Positions 9,356-19,125 of a DNA stretch of 64,000 nt are shown here, piece by piece. The stretch is from NCBI RefSeq assembly GCF_000014965.1, contig NC_008554.1:4762001-4826000 (forward strand), written 5' to 3'. This DNA is from Syntrophobacter fumaroxidans MPOB (GTDB lineage: Bacteria; Desulfobacterota; Syntrophobacteria; Syntrophobacterales; Syntrophobacteraceae). A program made the position numbers and the translations under genes. Numbering within the stretch: position 1 is the first letter of the stretch; every line of letters begins with the position of its first letter. Below the pieces are notes generated by a model that saw only the letters and a list, made by a program, of their open reading frames with translations, was not told the DNA's origin and made no database searches.

Positions 9356-10363
9356 TCAGATCACGATCGAGAACGAAAACCACGGGAAAAATCCGAGGAA
9401 CGGCAGCACGCAGTAGGGATCGTAGGAACCGTAATATCCGCCGTCGTAGTACCCGTAGTAGTCTGAGGAGTAGGCATACGGCCAGTAATATCCGAAACCG
9501 AATCCGTACGGCCAGTAGTTCCACCAGTATGGCCAGTATGGTCTGCCGTACCATGAACCCCAGCCCCAACGCCAGTGTCCGTAATAGTCGTATCCCCATC
9601 CGCCCCAGTGGTTGGACCAATGGTTGTGGTCCCATCTCCCGTGGCGCTGGTTATAATACGCCGCATTCGCGTGGTTCCACCTCGGATAGCGGCTGTTCCC
9701 GGCCTGCGCGCGGTTGTTCCATGCATTCCCGCGACTGTTCCCGGCCTGTGCGCGGTTGTTCCATGCATTCCCGCGGCTGTTCCCGGTCTGCCCGCGATTG
9801 TTCCAGGCTTGCCCTCGGTTGTTTCGGGCGGCGTCACGGTTGTTCCATGCATTCCCGCGGCTGTTCCCGGTCTGCCCGCGATTGTTCCAGGCCTGGCCTC
9901 GGCTGTTTCGGGGCGCGTTGCGGTTGTTCCATGCCTGTCCGCGGCTGTTCCCGGTCTGCCCGCGATTGTTCCAGGCCTGGCCTCGGCTGTTCCGCGCGGA
10001 GTCGCGGTTGTTCCATCCCTGTCCGCGACTGTTCCCGGCCTGCCCGCGATTGTTCCAGGCCTGGCCTCGGTTGTACGAACGCTGACCGCCGTAACTCCTG
10101 TACTGGGAACCGGTATTGCCCCTGAACTGGGAACCGGCATTGCCCCTGAATCCCTGGCGGGAGCCGCTGAAGGAATGTCCTCCTCCTCCGCGTCCTCCAC
10201 CGAAAGAATGTCCTCCGCCACCGGCGCGTCCTCCACCGAAAGAATGTCCGCCGCCGCCGTGGCCGCCTCCCCGCCCTTGAGCGTAGCTGAAAGAAGGTGT
10301 GGATACAATCAGCAGGAGCGCGGCAGATAGCAATGAAAGGGATGCGAGCTTCCAAGACCTCAT
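9356..10363 (-). CDS. Secreted Gly/Asn-rich repeat protein with Tyr/Trp-rich tail
   Basis: A 335-residue exported protein. Residues 1-29 are a signal peptide ending SFSYAQ. Residues 30-95 are GGGHSFGGGR-type glycine repeats. Residues 100-225 are nine 14-residue repeats of the form GQAWNNRGQTGNSR. The last ~100 residues are extremely rich in Tyr, Trp and Gly (for example WGWGSWYGRPYWPYWW). ATG 10363 follows GGGGAGG. There is no catalytic motif. The composition suggests a cell-surface or extracellular adhesive or matrix protein, but this is inference. The DNA repeat makes this region prone to unit-number change. Confidence 0.7.
   Translation of the reverse strand: MRSWKLASLSLLSAALLLIVSTPSFSYAQGRGGGHGGGGHSFGGGRAGGGGHSFGGGRGGGGHSFSGSRQGFRGNAGSQFRGNTGSQYRSYGGQRSYNRGQAWNNRGQAGNSRGQGWNNRDSARNSRGQAWNNRGQTGNSRGQAWNNRNAPRNSRGQAWNNRGQTGNSRGNAWNNRDAARNNRGQAWNNRGQTGNSRGNAWNNRAQAGNSRGNAWNNRAQAGNSRYPRWNHANAAYYNQRHGRWDHNHWSNHWGGWGYDYYGHWRWGWGSWYGRPYWPYWWNYWPYGFGFGYYWPYAYSSDYYGYYDGGYYGSYDPYCVLPFLGFFPWFSFSIVI
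9689..10066 (-). repeat. Nine tandem 42-bp coding repeats
   Basis: Nine in-frame units of 14 codons with consensus GQAWNNRGQTGNSR. Positions 2 (Q/N), 8-11 (GQTG, DSAR, NAPR, DAAR, AQAG) and 13 (S/N) vary. Alternating unit types suggest an 84-bp higher-order period in part of the array. Confidence 0.8.
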
Positions 10364-10951
10364 TTCTATCACCTCCCCCCAACAGTCATTGTTGAGACTA
10401 ACAATTTGAAAGTACACACTTTACCATACCTGTCAAGGTATCCCCGAAGTATCCGGAGCAGCACCGGCATCGGACGGTCCTGCAAAGAATCATTCCCCAC
10501 CCTGCCTTTCCCGCCTGTCGATGCCGCGCTGACCCATGTCCCCGACCTCCAGGCGCCCCGGATGCCGTATCTGCGAATAATGCCGCCGAGCTTTCACGAG
10601 GACTGCCGCACAAGAAGGACATGGATCGTTTCCCGGCGGTTTTTCAACGGGGCGGCGCCACGCTCCGCACCCGGCTTTCCCCAACCCGCGTTTTTTCCAA
10701 GCCTCCTTCGGTTCAAAGTCGGTTGCCGTTACACCCGTTCTTGTCCTTTCAATCATGATGACGACCGAGGATGCAAAAGAGTCTACATAAATATCTCAAT
10801 AACATCGCGCGGAAAGCCGATAGATTCCGGAAGATTTCATGTGCGGGGAATCCGTCGGTTGCATGCCGTTCAGATTTTGCTTGAAAAATTCTCTTGAGGC
10901 CTGGATGCTGGATTGTGTGTCATTCAATAAAACGGGGGAGGGAATGAATTT
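10364..10951. other. Intergenic region between divergent exported-protein genes
   Basis: 588 bp separating the repeat protein (minus) from a small lipoprotein (plus). The stretch next to 10364-10430 is AT-rich and probably holds the promoter of the minus gene. Short frames (for example 10490-10756 minus) lack a ribosome site and coding-like composition. Nothing else is recognised. Confidence 0.4.
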
Positions 10952-11122
10952 ATGAAGACGGTCGTTCGAATGCTTGTTGTTGCCGCGGTGGTCGCCGCGA
11001 TCGCCGCCTGTTCGGGAGTGCAGGTCTACCAGCCGTCTCCGGCTTCTCAGGGAGGATACGACTTTGCGGCGGGAGATCTGCCGAGCCCCTATCCGCCTTA
11101 TCATCGTCCGAGCCATGATTGA
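10952..11122 (+). CDS. Small putative lipoprotein
   Basis: A 56-residue product: a positively charged start (MKTVVR), a hydrophobic stretch (LVVAAVVAAIAA) and a lipobox with Cys20 followed by Ser-Gly. The mature part is about 36 residues, Pro/Tyr-rich (PSPYPPYHRPSHD). The GGGGGAGGG ribosome site lies just upstream of the ATG at 10952; a competing ATG at 10944 stops after three codons. Predicted to be anchored in a membrane after signal peptidase II processing. No function can be assigned. Confidence 0.6.
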   Translation: MKTVVRMLVVAAVVAAIAACSGVQVYQPSPASQGGYDFAAGDLPSPYPPYHRPSHD

Positions 11123-11506
11123 TGGGATGAAAGAAATGATCCTGCGTGGACTTCCGGTCCTCGCGTTGATTCCGTCGCCGCTGGGTTGCGCGAAAACGAG
11201 GACCTGAGGGGATGATTGCGCCGAGCGGCAACCCCGTCGATTCGACGCAGGGGATGGAGCCGGCGGCCATTGTCCGCGGCGTCACGACCCGAGCCCCTGA
11301 AAACCCTGCACCATGCGGTATGGCGGACCGGAAGGTATTTCAGGTCCTCATTGCGCCTGGTGGCGGGGGTTGCGATACGCAGAATCGGAGTTTGAGCTTC
11401 ATCGATGAGTTGCGCCTTGTGCTTCGAGGCCGGGTTGTTCCGGGCTCTTCGGCGTTCCGGTGCCCCGTCTTATCATACGAGGCTTCTGTCCGATCCCCGA
11501 CGAGAG

Positions 11507-12241
11507 TCACTTCAGATTCCGGATGCGCACCTCGATGCTCTTTTCATCCTTGAGCAAACCGATCAACTGCGTGACGTCGGTCTCACCGTAATGATAGGGA
11601 TAAAGAATCCGGGGCCTGATGATCCGGGCGGCGTCGGCGACCATCTCGGGCGTCATGGTATAGGGCAGGTTCATCGGCAGAAAGGCGATGTCGATATTCT
11701 TCAGGTCTTTCATTTCCGGAATGTTTTCCGTGTCGCCGGCCACGTAAACCCTCTTTTCGCCGAAGGTGAACACATAGCCGTTGCCGAAGCTTTTTGCGTG
11801 ATAAGGGAAGCCGGACGGCCTCAAGTGCACGATGTTATAGGCCGGGACCGCCTCCACCGTGATGCCCTGAATGGTCTTCAGATCCCCATTGTGCATCACC
11901 AGGCCTTCCTGGTACTGCCGACCGCAGGTTTCGGTCAACACGACCAGAGTTTTGTCCGTAACGATGTGCCCCAGCGCCTTCGGATCGAAGTGGTCCTTAT
12001 GTTCGTGCGTGATGAAAACGATGTCGGCTTTGGGCAGCTTGGAATACTCGGCGACTTCGCTGTAGGGGTCGACATAGATGACCTTGTCGGCAAATTGGAA
12101 GGCAAGGCTGCCGTGCCCGAGAAACTGAACGGACAGCGGACCCGCGGCGGTCTCGAATCTGTCCGATTCCACCTGCTGCGCGCCCGCATCGGGAAAGACC
12201 GCCACAACGAGGAACAACACCAGAGTCAGCGCCTTTGTCAT
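11507..12241 (-). CDS. Exported metallo-beta-lactamase-fold hydrolase (UPF0173/UlaG-like)
   Basis: A 244-residue protein with an N-terminal signal peptide (TLVLFLVVAVFPDAGA) and the metal-binding motif THEHKDHFD (His79, His81, Asp83, His84), followed by a C-terminal VAGDTENIPEMK site and a late HYGETD. This pattern fits small MBL-fold hydrolases of the UPF0173/ascorbate-lactonase type rather than beta-lactamases. The ATG at 12241 has AAGGAG at 7-base spacing; the in-frame TTG at 12247 sits too close to that site. It appears monocistronic. The substrate is unknown. Confidence 0.82.
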   Translation of the reverse strand: MTKALTLVLFLVVAVFPDAGAQQVESDRFETAAGPLSVQFLGHGSLAFQFADKVIYVDPYSEVAEYSKLPKADIVFITHEHKDHFDPKALGHIVTDKTLVVLTETCGRQYQEGLVMHNGDLKTIQGITVEAVPAYNIVHLRPSGFPYHAKSFGNGYVFTFGEKRVYVAGDTENIPEMKDLKNIDIAFLPMNLPYTMTPEMVADAARIIRPRILYPYHYGETDVTQLIGLLKDEKSIEVRIRNLK

Positions 12242-13013
12242 AGACAATCTCCTTAGGCTTGTCGGATCGAAACGGGCTTGGCCGGCCCGGCCGATGTCGA
12301 CATGGATTCACGACATGACGCGGCCTGCCCAAGCCTTTCCGTCTTTGTTTTGGGGGCACTCGCCACTCGCTTTCGGCGGCGCCTGTCTGCAAACATAAGA
12401 AGAGGCGGGTGTCCGGTCGAGTCGTGCATCGGCAAAAAGCTTGACAAGCGATATGCAGGCCGATGACGCCGAGAGGCTCGGTGCCGCTTGGGCGAGGGCC
12501 TTGCGCGAGATCGACCCCGCGCCGGGCGTTCGAGCGGCCGTCGGACCGGGCGAAACCTCCCCGATGAAGTCTTTTAACATCGGATGACTCTCGTCATCAA
12601 GCGTCCATCTCGTGCGACCAGGAGCCTTTCGCCACGGTGACGGGCGCATGGGTTGCGGCGCGATTCCGGTGTTGCCGCATTGCGTTGAGTGCTGTCCGAG
12701 TCTGAAAGTTTTTGTGTTTTGCTCGGCGGGTGTTGTATAAATTCGCAGGTTTCGCTCCACAGGCCGAAAGGGTGAGAGCGGGCAGTCAGGGGGCACGATA
12801 CCGCGTGGCCTCGATGTGGGTCGGGTTTTGAGTGAAACAAACACAACGCACGGGCATTGGTGGGCGTCCCGTTGCGGTGTCACGATCGTCCGAATCAGCC
12901 GGCAGCCGGTCTTTCGAGCCAATCGGAGCGACATGACGCGCCGGAGTGCGCCGGTCGGTCCGCTCCCTCACGGTCGCAACCCGGAAGCCGCCGTCCGCGG
13001 AAAGGATACGACA
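12242..13013. other. Intergenic region upstream of the RND efflux operon
   Basis: 772 bp between divergent genes. It must hold the promoters of the MBL-fold protein (minus) and the RND operon (plus), but I see no clear -35/-10 or operator palindrome and no adjacent regulator gene. An ATG-started plus frame from 12816 runs in-frame into the efflux gene, but its first 66 residues look non-coding. Confidence 0.4.
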
Positions 13014-14225
13014 TTGTTTTCTCCAGTCCTGAATAAGCCCGCACTGGTCCTGGCGGCCCTGCTTCTGGCGGGAGTAATGTCCGGCTGCGAGCGACAGAAC
13101 CAGTATGTCGCGCCTCCGCCGCCGGCCGTCACCGTGAGTCAGCCTTTGAAAAAAGAGGTGACCGACTACCTTGAGTTCACCGGGACGACCCAGGCGGTCG
13201 CTACCGTCGATATTCGCGCCCGGGTCCAAGGCTTCCTGCAGACCGCCACCTTCAGGGAAGGCGCTTTCGTCAAGAAGAACGATCTGCTCTACATCATTGA
13301 TCCCAGGTCCTACCAAGCCGCGGTGGACAAGGCCGTGGCCGATCTGGCCGACAAGAAGGCCCAGGCGGAGAAGGCCGAAGTCGAGCATCTTCGCAATCAG
13401 AGGCTTTTCAAGGAGAATGCCACCTCCGAGAAGGAACTGGTCAACGCCAAGGCGGCCCGGGATTCCGCCAAAGCCAATGTCGCGGCCGCGGAAGCGAGCC
13501 TCGAGGATGCCAAAATCAACCTGGGTTATTGCTCGATTTACGCTCCGCTCAGCGGACGCATCGGCCGGAACCAGGTGGACATCGGCAACCTGGTGGGGGC
13601 GGGGGAGTTCACTCTCCTTACGACCATCAAGCAGTACGACCCCATCTATGCCTACTTTACGCTCAACGAACGGCAGCTCCTGAGGCTGATGCGGCTGGCG
13701 CGCAAGGGCCGGGAATATGCCGTTCAGGACACGGTCATCCACATGGCGCTGGCCAACGAGAACGGGTATCCGCACGAGGGAAGGCTGGACTACGCGGACC
13801 TCGGCGTGGATCAGAGCACCGGGACCATGCTCATGCGCAGCGTCTTTTCGAATCCGAATCCTCCGGCCATTCTGCCCGGCCTGTTCGTGCGGCTGCGCGT
13901 GCCGGCCGGGGTCCGACCCGGCGCGCTGCTGGTGAGCGAGCGCGCCATCGGGTCCGACCAGGGCGGTCAGTTCGTGCTGGTTGTGAACTCGGAGGATATC
14001 GTCGAAATGAGGCGGATCGTTCCGGGTAGCGTGACGGACGGCATGCGCGTCATAGAGGAAGGTCTCAACGGCGATGAGTGGATCGTCGTCAACGGCATTC
14101 AGCGGGCCCGCCCAGGGGCCAAGGTCAAGCCGACGCGCGTCGATTCCGTTGCGCGCGACGCGGCGGCCGGCACTCCGTCCGGCAGCGCCCCGAACACAGC
14201 CGCGAGTCCGTCGGCCAAACCGTGA
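13014..14225 (+). CDS. RND efflux periplasmic adaptor (membrane fusion protein)
   Basis: AcrA/MexA-type adaptor linking an inner-membrane RND pump to an outer-membrane channel. I propose a TTG start at 13014 with GGAAAGGA 7 bases upstream: it gives a clean lipoprotein signal (FSPVLNKPALVLAALLLAG) with lipobox Cys25 in VMSGCERQ. ATG starts at 12816 or 12933 would add an implausible Arg-rich leader. The 403-residue product then shows the beta-barrel/lipoyl half (RARVQGFLQTATFREGAFVKKNDLL), a helical hairpin rich in Ala/Lys/Glu at about residues 95-160, the second lipoyl half (YAPLSGRIG) and a C-terminal membrane-proximal domain. The pump gene follows after 18 bp. Confidence 0.92.
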   Translation: MFSPVLNKPALVLAALLLAGVMSGCERQNQYVAPPPPAVTVSQPLKKEVTDYLEFTGTTQAVATVDIRARVQGFLQTATFREGAFVKKNDLLYIIDPRSYQAAVDKAVADLADKKAQAEKAEVEHLRNQRLFKENATSEKELVNAKAARDSAKANVAAAEASLEDAKINLGYCSIYAPLSGRIGRNQVDIGNLVGAGEFTLLTTIKQYDPIYAYFTLNERQLLRLMRLARKGREYAVQDTVIHMALANENGYPHEGRLDYADLGVDQSTGTMLMRSVFSNPNPPAILPGLFVRLRVPAGVRPGALLVSERAIGSDQGGQFVLVVNSEDIVEMRRIVPGSVTDGMRVIEEGLNGDEWIVVNGIQRARPGAKVKPTRVDSVARDAAAGTPSGSAPNTAASPSAKP

Positions 14226-14243
14226 TTTGGAGCAAACCCGCCC

Positions 14244-17200
14244 ATGCTGTCCCGATTCTTCATCGACCGGCCGATTTTTGCCAACGTCATCGCGATCGTG
14301 ACCATCATTTTCGGTCTTGTGACGCTGCTGCTGCTGCCTGTTGAGCAGTATCCCCAGATCACGCCGCCCACGGTCCTCGTGTCGACCGTCTATCCGGGGG
14401 CGAGCGCCGAAGTGGTGGCGGATACGGTCGCGGCGCCCATCGAGCAGCAGGTGAACGGCGTCGAGCACATGCTCTACATGTCCTCGAACTCGGCCAATGA
14501 CGGGTCCTACTCGCTCACGGTGACCTTCGAGGTCGGGACCAACCTCGATATGGCCCAGGTGCTGGTCCAGAACCGTGTGGCGATTGCCGAACCGACTCTC
14601 CCGGACGACGTCAAGCGCCAGGGGGTGAACGTCCAGAAGCAATCCACCTCCTTCATCCAGTTCATCGCGCTCAGCAGCCCCGACGGCAGCCACGACGATC
14701 TCTTCCTGAGCAACTACGCCACCTTGAACGTACGGGACGAACTCAGCCGCATCGAGGGCGTCGGGAATGTTTCGGTGATGGGCAGCGCCAGCTACAGCAT
14801 GCGCGTTTGGCTCGATCCCGAAAAGCTCAAGAGCCGGAGCCTCACCACGCAGGATGTGGTCGACGCGATTCAGGAGCAGAACGTCCAGGTCGCTGCCGGC
14901 CAGATCGGGCAACCCCCGGCCCCGGCGGGACAGAACTTCCAGTACACCGTCACCACCCTGGGGCGGCTGAGCGACGTCGAGCAGTTCCAGAACATCATCG
15001 TCAAGACCACTGCCGACAGCCAGGTGGGCGCGCGCATCACCCGGGTGAAAGACGTGGCCCGGGTCGAGCTCGGGGGGCAGGTTTACGATCAGTATTTCCA
15101 GATGCACGGAAAACCCGCGGCCGGCATCGGCATCTACCAGCTCCCGGGTGCCAACGCGCTCGATGTCTCGACAAAGGTCAGCAAGAAGATGGCGGAGTTG
15201 AGCAAGTCGTTTCCGGCCGGGGTGACGTATGACATCCCTTTCGATACGACCCGGTTCGTGACCGCATCCATACACGAAGTCTACAAAACGCTGATCGAAG
15301 CGGGCATCCTGGTACTGATCGTGATCCTCGTGTTCCTCCAGGACTGGCGGGCGGTGCTGGTGCCCGCAACCACCGTGCCCGTCACCATCATCGGAGCCTT
15401 CGCCGCCATGGCGGCACTGGGTTTCACCGTCAACATCCTCACTCTCTTCGGTTTGATCCTCGCCATAGGCATCGTCGTGGACGACGCCATCGTCATCGTG
15501 GAGAACGCCGCTCATCACATCGAACGGGGGCTGCCTCCACGGGAGGCGACGATCAAAGCCATGGATGAAATCATCGGTCCGGTGATCGGCATCACGCTCG
15601 TTCTGATGGCGGTCTTCCTCCCCACGGCCTTTCTCGGGGGCATCACCGGGCAGCTCTATCGGCAGTTCGCCCTCACCATCGCGGCCACCGCCGTGATCAG
15701 CGCCATCAACGCCGTGACCCTGAAGCCCGCCCAGTGTGCGCTGTGGCTGCGCAAGAACCCGGAGCACCGCAACTTGTTCTTCCGCGGTTTCAACGCCGTC
15801 TACAGCCGCTGCGAACATGTATACTCCATTATGATAGCCTGGATGGTGCGGCACACCGTTGCCATGCTGATCCTTTTCGCCGTGCTGATCGGAAGCGCCA
15901 CGTGGGGATTCCTGGCCCTGCCCACCGGTTTTCTGCCGACGGAAGACCAGGGATACGCGATTGCCAGTGTGCTGCTCCCCGATGCGGCTTCGCAGGAGCG
16001 TACCCGGGAAGTTGTGGCAAAGATGAACGACATGATCGCGAAGACTCCCGGAGTGGTCGACTATCTGACCGTCGGCGGCTACTCGGTGCTGGACGGCACC
16101 GGGGCTTCCAATGCGGCGGCATTCTGGATCATTTTCAAGGACTGGAAGGAACGCAAGGACCCGAGCCTCTCCCAGGAGGCCATTCTCGGCCACCTGCGAC
16201 GGCAGTTCGCGACCATCGAGGAGGGCATCGCTTTCGTTTTCGTTCCGCCGTCCATCCAGGGACTCGGGGTTGCGGGCGGTTTCCAGATGCAGCTTCAGGA
16301 CCGCGGCGGCACGGGGGGCGAGCAGCTCCAGGCCATTGCCCAGGAGATGGTCGTGGACGGCGAAGCCCAGCCCGGCCTGCAGGCGCTCAATACGACCTAC
16401 CGCTCCGGCATCCCGCAGCTCTATGTCGATGTCGACCGCGTCAAGGTAAAGGCCCTGAACATCCCTTTGAGCAGAGTGTTCGGCACGCTGCAGGCCTCTC
16501 TCGGTTCGGCATACGTTAATGATTTCAACAAGTTCGGACGTACCTACCAGGTCCGGGTCCAGGCCGATCGGCGATTTCGCGCCAGGTCCGAGGACGTGGC
16601 CCAACTGGAGGTTCGGAGCGACAACGGCAACATGGTCCCCCTGGGCACGATGGTGGACGTGGAGGAAAGCCTCGGCCCCCTGGTCATCAATCGATACAAC
16701 CTCTATCCGTCCGCTGCCGTCAACGGTGAGGCCGCGCCCGGATACAGCTCGGGGCAGGCCTTGAAGCTCATGGAACAGATGGCGGCCAACAAGCTGCCCC
16801 CCTCGATGAGCTTCGACTGGACCGGGATGTCCTACCAGGAGAAGAAAGTCGGGGGCGAGGCGTTCATGATCTTCGGCCTGGCGATCCTGCTGGTCTACCT
16901 GGTGCTGGCGGCCCAGTACGAAAGCTGGACGAATCCCGCGGCGGTCATCCTCGTGGTGCCCCTGGCCCTGCTGGGCACGGTCATTGCCTTGGCGCTCACC
17001 GCCACGGACAACAACATATACACTCAAATCGGCATCGTTCTCCTGATCGCCCTGGCGTCCAAAAACGCGATTCTCATCGTGGAGTTTGCGCGGGAACTGA
17101 GAGCGGACGGCAAGGATCTCCTGGACGCCGCGGTCCAGGCGGCCCGGATGAGGTTCCGGCCGATCCTGATGACCTCGTTTGCGTTCATCATGGGCATCTA

Positions 17201-17402
17201 CCCGCTGGTGCGGGCGGAGGGCGCCAGCGCAGCCAGCCGGCGGGCGCTGGGTACGGCGGTGTTCGGAGGCATGCTTGCTTCGACTTTTCTCGCCGTCCTG
17301 TTCGTGCCGGTCTTTTATGTGGTGTGGCAGCGGTTGAGCGAATCCCTCGCCGGGTTCAAGAAGAAGCCGGTTTCCGCCGATTCCGGCACACCTCCGGAAT
17401 AG
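14244..17402 (+). CDS. RND multidrug efflux pump, HAE1 family (AcrB/MexB-like)
   Basis: Inner-membrane proton-driven exporter of 1052 residues, the normal size. It starts MLSRFFIDRPIFANVIAIV, shows the duplicated large periplasmic loops and twelve predicted membrane helices, and carries the proton-relay aspartates in the helix-4 region GLILAIGIVVDDAIVIVENA. The segment QYESWTNPAAVILVVPLALLG is also typical. It forms a tripartite system with the adaptor 18 bp upstream and probably with the convergent outer-membrane channel 13 bp downstream on the other strand. Substrates are not predictable; drugs, solvents or bile-like compounds are usual for the family. Confidence 0.96.
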   Translation: MLSRFFIDRPIFANVIAIVTIIFGLVTLLLLPVEQYPQITPPTVLVSTVYPGASAEVVADTVAAPIEQQVNGVEHMLYMSSNSANDGSYSLTVTFEVGTNLDMAQVLVQNRVAIAEPTLPDDVKRQGVNVQKQSTSFIQFIALSSPDGSHDDLFLSNYATLNVRDELSRIEGVGNVSVMGSASYSMRVWLDPEKLKSRSLTTQDVVDAIQEQNVQVAAGQIGQPPAPAGQNFQYTVTTLGRLSDVEQFQNIIVKTTADSQVGARITRVKDVARVELGGQVYDQYFQMHGKPAAGIGIYQLPGANALDVSTKVSKKMAELSKSFPAGVTYDIPFDTTRFVTASIHEVYKTLIEAGILVLIVILVFLQDWRAVLVPATTVPVTIIGAFAAMAALGFTVNILTLFGLILAIGIVVDDAIVIVENAAHHIERGLPPREATIKAMDEIIGPVIGITLVLMAVFLPTAFLGGITGQLYRQFALTIAATAVISAINAVTLKPAQCALWLRKNPEHRNLFFRGFNAVYSRCEHVYSIMIAWMVRHTVAMLILFAVLIGSATWGFLALPTGFLPTEDQGYAIASVLLPDAASQERTREVVAKMNDMIAKTPGVVDYLTVGGYSVLDGTGASNAAAFWIIFKDWKERKDPSLSQEAILGHLRRQFATIEEGIAFVFVPPSIQGLGVAGGFQMQLQDRGGTGGEQLQAIAQEMVVDGEAQPGLQALNTTYRSGIPQLYVDVDRVKVKALNIPLSRVFGTLQASLGSAYVNDFNKFGRTYQVRVQADRRFRARSEDVAQLEVRSDNGNMVPLGTMVDVEESLGPLVINRYNLYPSAAVNGEAAPGYSSGQALKLMEQMAANKLPPSMSFDWTGMSYQEKKVGGEAFMIFGLAILLVYLVLAAQYESWTNPAAVILVVPLALLGTVIALALTATDNNIYTQIGIVLLIALASKNAILIVEFARELRADGKDLLDAAVQAARMRFRPILMTSFAFIMGIYPLVRAEGASAASRRALGTAVFGGMLASTFLAVLFVPVFYVVWQRLSESLAGFKKKPVSADSGTPPE

Positions 17403-17415
17403 GGGGTCTCTTTTT

Positions 17416-19125
17416 CTACCAATCAGGCGGCCGGGGCAATTCCCTGACGTTGGATGGAGGAGGGGGCTCGAGATCGGCTGGAAGTCCCCCCTTCACCGGG
17501 AGCAGATCGCCCCAGTTGGTCCTTTCTCTCATCACCCGCACCGTCTCCGCCGGGACGAAGTCCTTTCCCGCTCTGAGCTCCCACCCGCCGCCGAGTCCCT
17601 TGTAGAGCGCCACCAGGTTCGTGGGCACCGCGCCCCGGCTCTGGGTGAGGCTGTCCTGTTCCTGGACGAGTGACTGCTGCGAATTGAGCACGGTGGTGAA
17701 GTCGACCGCACCCTCCCGGTACTGCAACATGGCGAGATCCACCGCCCGTTTGGCCGCTTTCACACTTTCCTCCAAAAGAGCGGTCTTATCCTGGGAGCGC
17801 AGAAAACCCACCAGGGCGTCTTCCACTTCTTTTGCCGCACCGAGCACCGTGTTCCGGTAGGTGACCATCAGTTGCTCGAAGCGCGCATCCTGGACCCGCA
17901 CGTTGTTCGTGATGCGGCCGTAGTTCAGGATCGGCCATTCGATGGTGGGACCGGTGGTCATGGTGTAGCTGCTCCAGGTGAAGAGATCTGTGAAACCGCT
18001 CCCGCCGGTTCTGGTCAGGCGTGAATCGCTAGCAAGAAACCCGAACGACCCCAGCAGGGAAATACGGGGAAAGAGCTCGGCTTTGGCAACGCCGATCTGA
18101 GCGCATTGCGCGGCGGCCTGGAGCTCGGCGCTACGGATATCGGGCCGGCGGCGCAGGAGCTCCGCGGGGATCCCGAGGACAACCTCGGCCGGCGGAGTCG
18201 GGATGGTCCCGGGTTTGTCGCCGAGCAGCCCGGCCAGGTCGCCCGGAGGCATCCCCAGCAGGACGGCAAGACTGTTCCTGGACTGCTGGAGGCTTATCTC
18301 CAGAGAGGGGATCTGGGCCTGAGTGTCATAAAGAAGGGTTCTGGCCTGCTGCACGTCCAGCTCGGTCACGGCTCCGTTGCGGTACCTGACTTCGGTGAGC
18401 CGAAGCGACTCCTTCTGGATCTCGACGTTCTCACGCGCCACCTTGAGCCGTTCCTCGTAGGTGCGGATCTGGACATAGGTGGACGCCACGTTGCCGGCCA
18501 AGGAGACGAGGGCACTGTCGTAATCAGCCACGGACGCCGTCAGGCTGGCGTCAGCGGATTCGATGCCGCGCTTGTATTTGCCCCAGAAATCGATTTCCCA
18601 CGACGCGTCGATTCCGTAATTGTAAGCCCCGTATCTCAGGTCACCGCCGCCGGCAGTATTGGCGGCGTTTTCACTGTTCCGGGTGTATGTATACGCGGCG
18701 TTGCCCTGCTGCTTCTGAGGGAACTGGTTTCCCAGCGCGATGCCCAGCTGAGCGCGCGCCTCGAGAATGCGCAGCCCCGCAACCTGAAGATCCGGGTTGT
18801 TCTCATAGGCGATCCGGATCAGGTTGTTCAGGACCTCGTCTTCGAAGACGGTCCACCACTGGCTGTAGTCTCCCGACTCGGTTTTGACCTTCGAGTTGTC
18901 CTTTTCGCTCCAGTTTGCAGCTACCGGCGCCGATGGTTTGGCGAAATCGGGACCCACTGCCGTGCAACCCGCGGCTCCCAGTGTCGCCGCCAGGAGCATG
19001 AGCGCGGACACACACCGCATCGCGCTCGAAAGCCACGGGTGACCGAGCCGGCAGAAAGGGCGGATGATGGTCTGGCGACGGCATTCGGCCGTCGTTCGGG
19101 CGGAAAGTGCGGAGGTTGACCGCAT
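17416..19125 (-). CDS. Outer-membrane efflux lipoprotein, NodT/OprM family
   Basis: A 569-residue TolC-like channel component. ATG 19125 has GAGGAGGG directly upstream and gives a long basic leader before the hydrophobic segment CVSALMLLAATLG and lipobox Cys54 in GAAGCTAVGPDF. An inner ATG at 19020 would give a shorter leader but lacks a ribosome site. The mature protein has the two repeated helical/beta modules of the family (WEIDFWGKYKRGIESADASL is characteristic, as is ELLRRRPDIRSAELQ). It is convergent with the RND pump, separated by 13 bp, so it needs its own promoter yet very likely serves the same complex. Confidence 0.93.
   Translation of the reverse strand: MRSTSALSARTTAECRRQTIIRPFCRLGHPWLSSAMRCVSALMLLAATLGAAGCTAVGPDFAKPSAPVAANWSEKDNSKVKTESGDYSQWWTVFEDEVLNNLIRIAYENNPDLQVAGLRILEARAQLGIALGNQFPQKQQGNAAYTYTRNSENAANTAGGGDLRYGAYNYGIDASWEIDFWGKYKRGIESADASLTASVADYDSALVSLAGNVASTYVQIRTYEERLKVARENVEIQKESLRLTEVRYRNGAVTELDVQQARTLLYDTQAQIPSLEISLQQSRNSLAVLLGMPPGDLAGLLGDKPGTIPTPPAEVVLGIPAELLRRRPDIRSAELQAAAQCAQIGVAKAELFPRISLLGSFGFLASDSRLTRTGGSGFTDLFTWSSYTMTTGPTIEWPILNYGRITNNVRVQDARFEQLMVTYRNTVLGAAKEVEDALVGFLRSQDKTALLEESVKAAKRAVDLAMLQYREGAVDFTTVLNSQQSLVQEQDSLTQSRGAVPTNLVALYKGLGGGWELRAGKDFVPAETVRVMRERTNWGDLLPVKGGLPADLEPPPPSNVRELPRPPDW

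Noticed and set aside
10490-10756. A minus frame with CPSC that might be a zinc-ribbon protein
   Set aside because: No ribosome site, a single Cys pair and Arg/Gly-rich composition.
11127-11207. A 26-codon frame ending PLGCAKTRT that resembles a tiny lipoprotein leader
   Set aside because: Too short for a mature lipoprotein, no convincing conservation, and it follows closely on a real small lipoprotein gene.
12786-17027. A 1413-codon open frame on the minus strand opposite the RND genes
   Set aside because: It mirrors the codon pattern of the adaptor and pump genes in GC-rich DNA, is His/Arg/Gly/Asp-rich without domains, and the plus-strand genes are certain.
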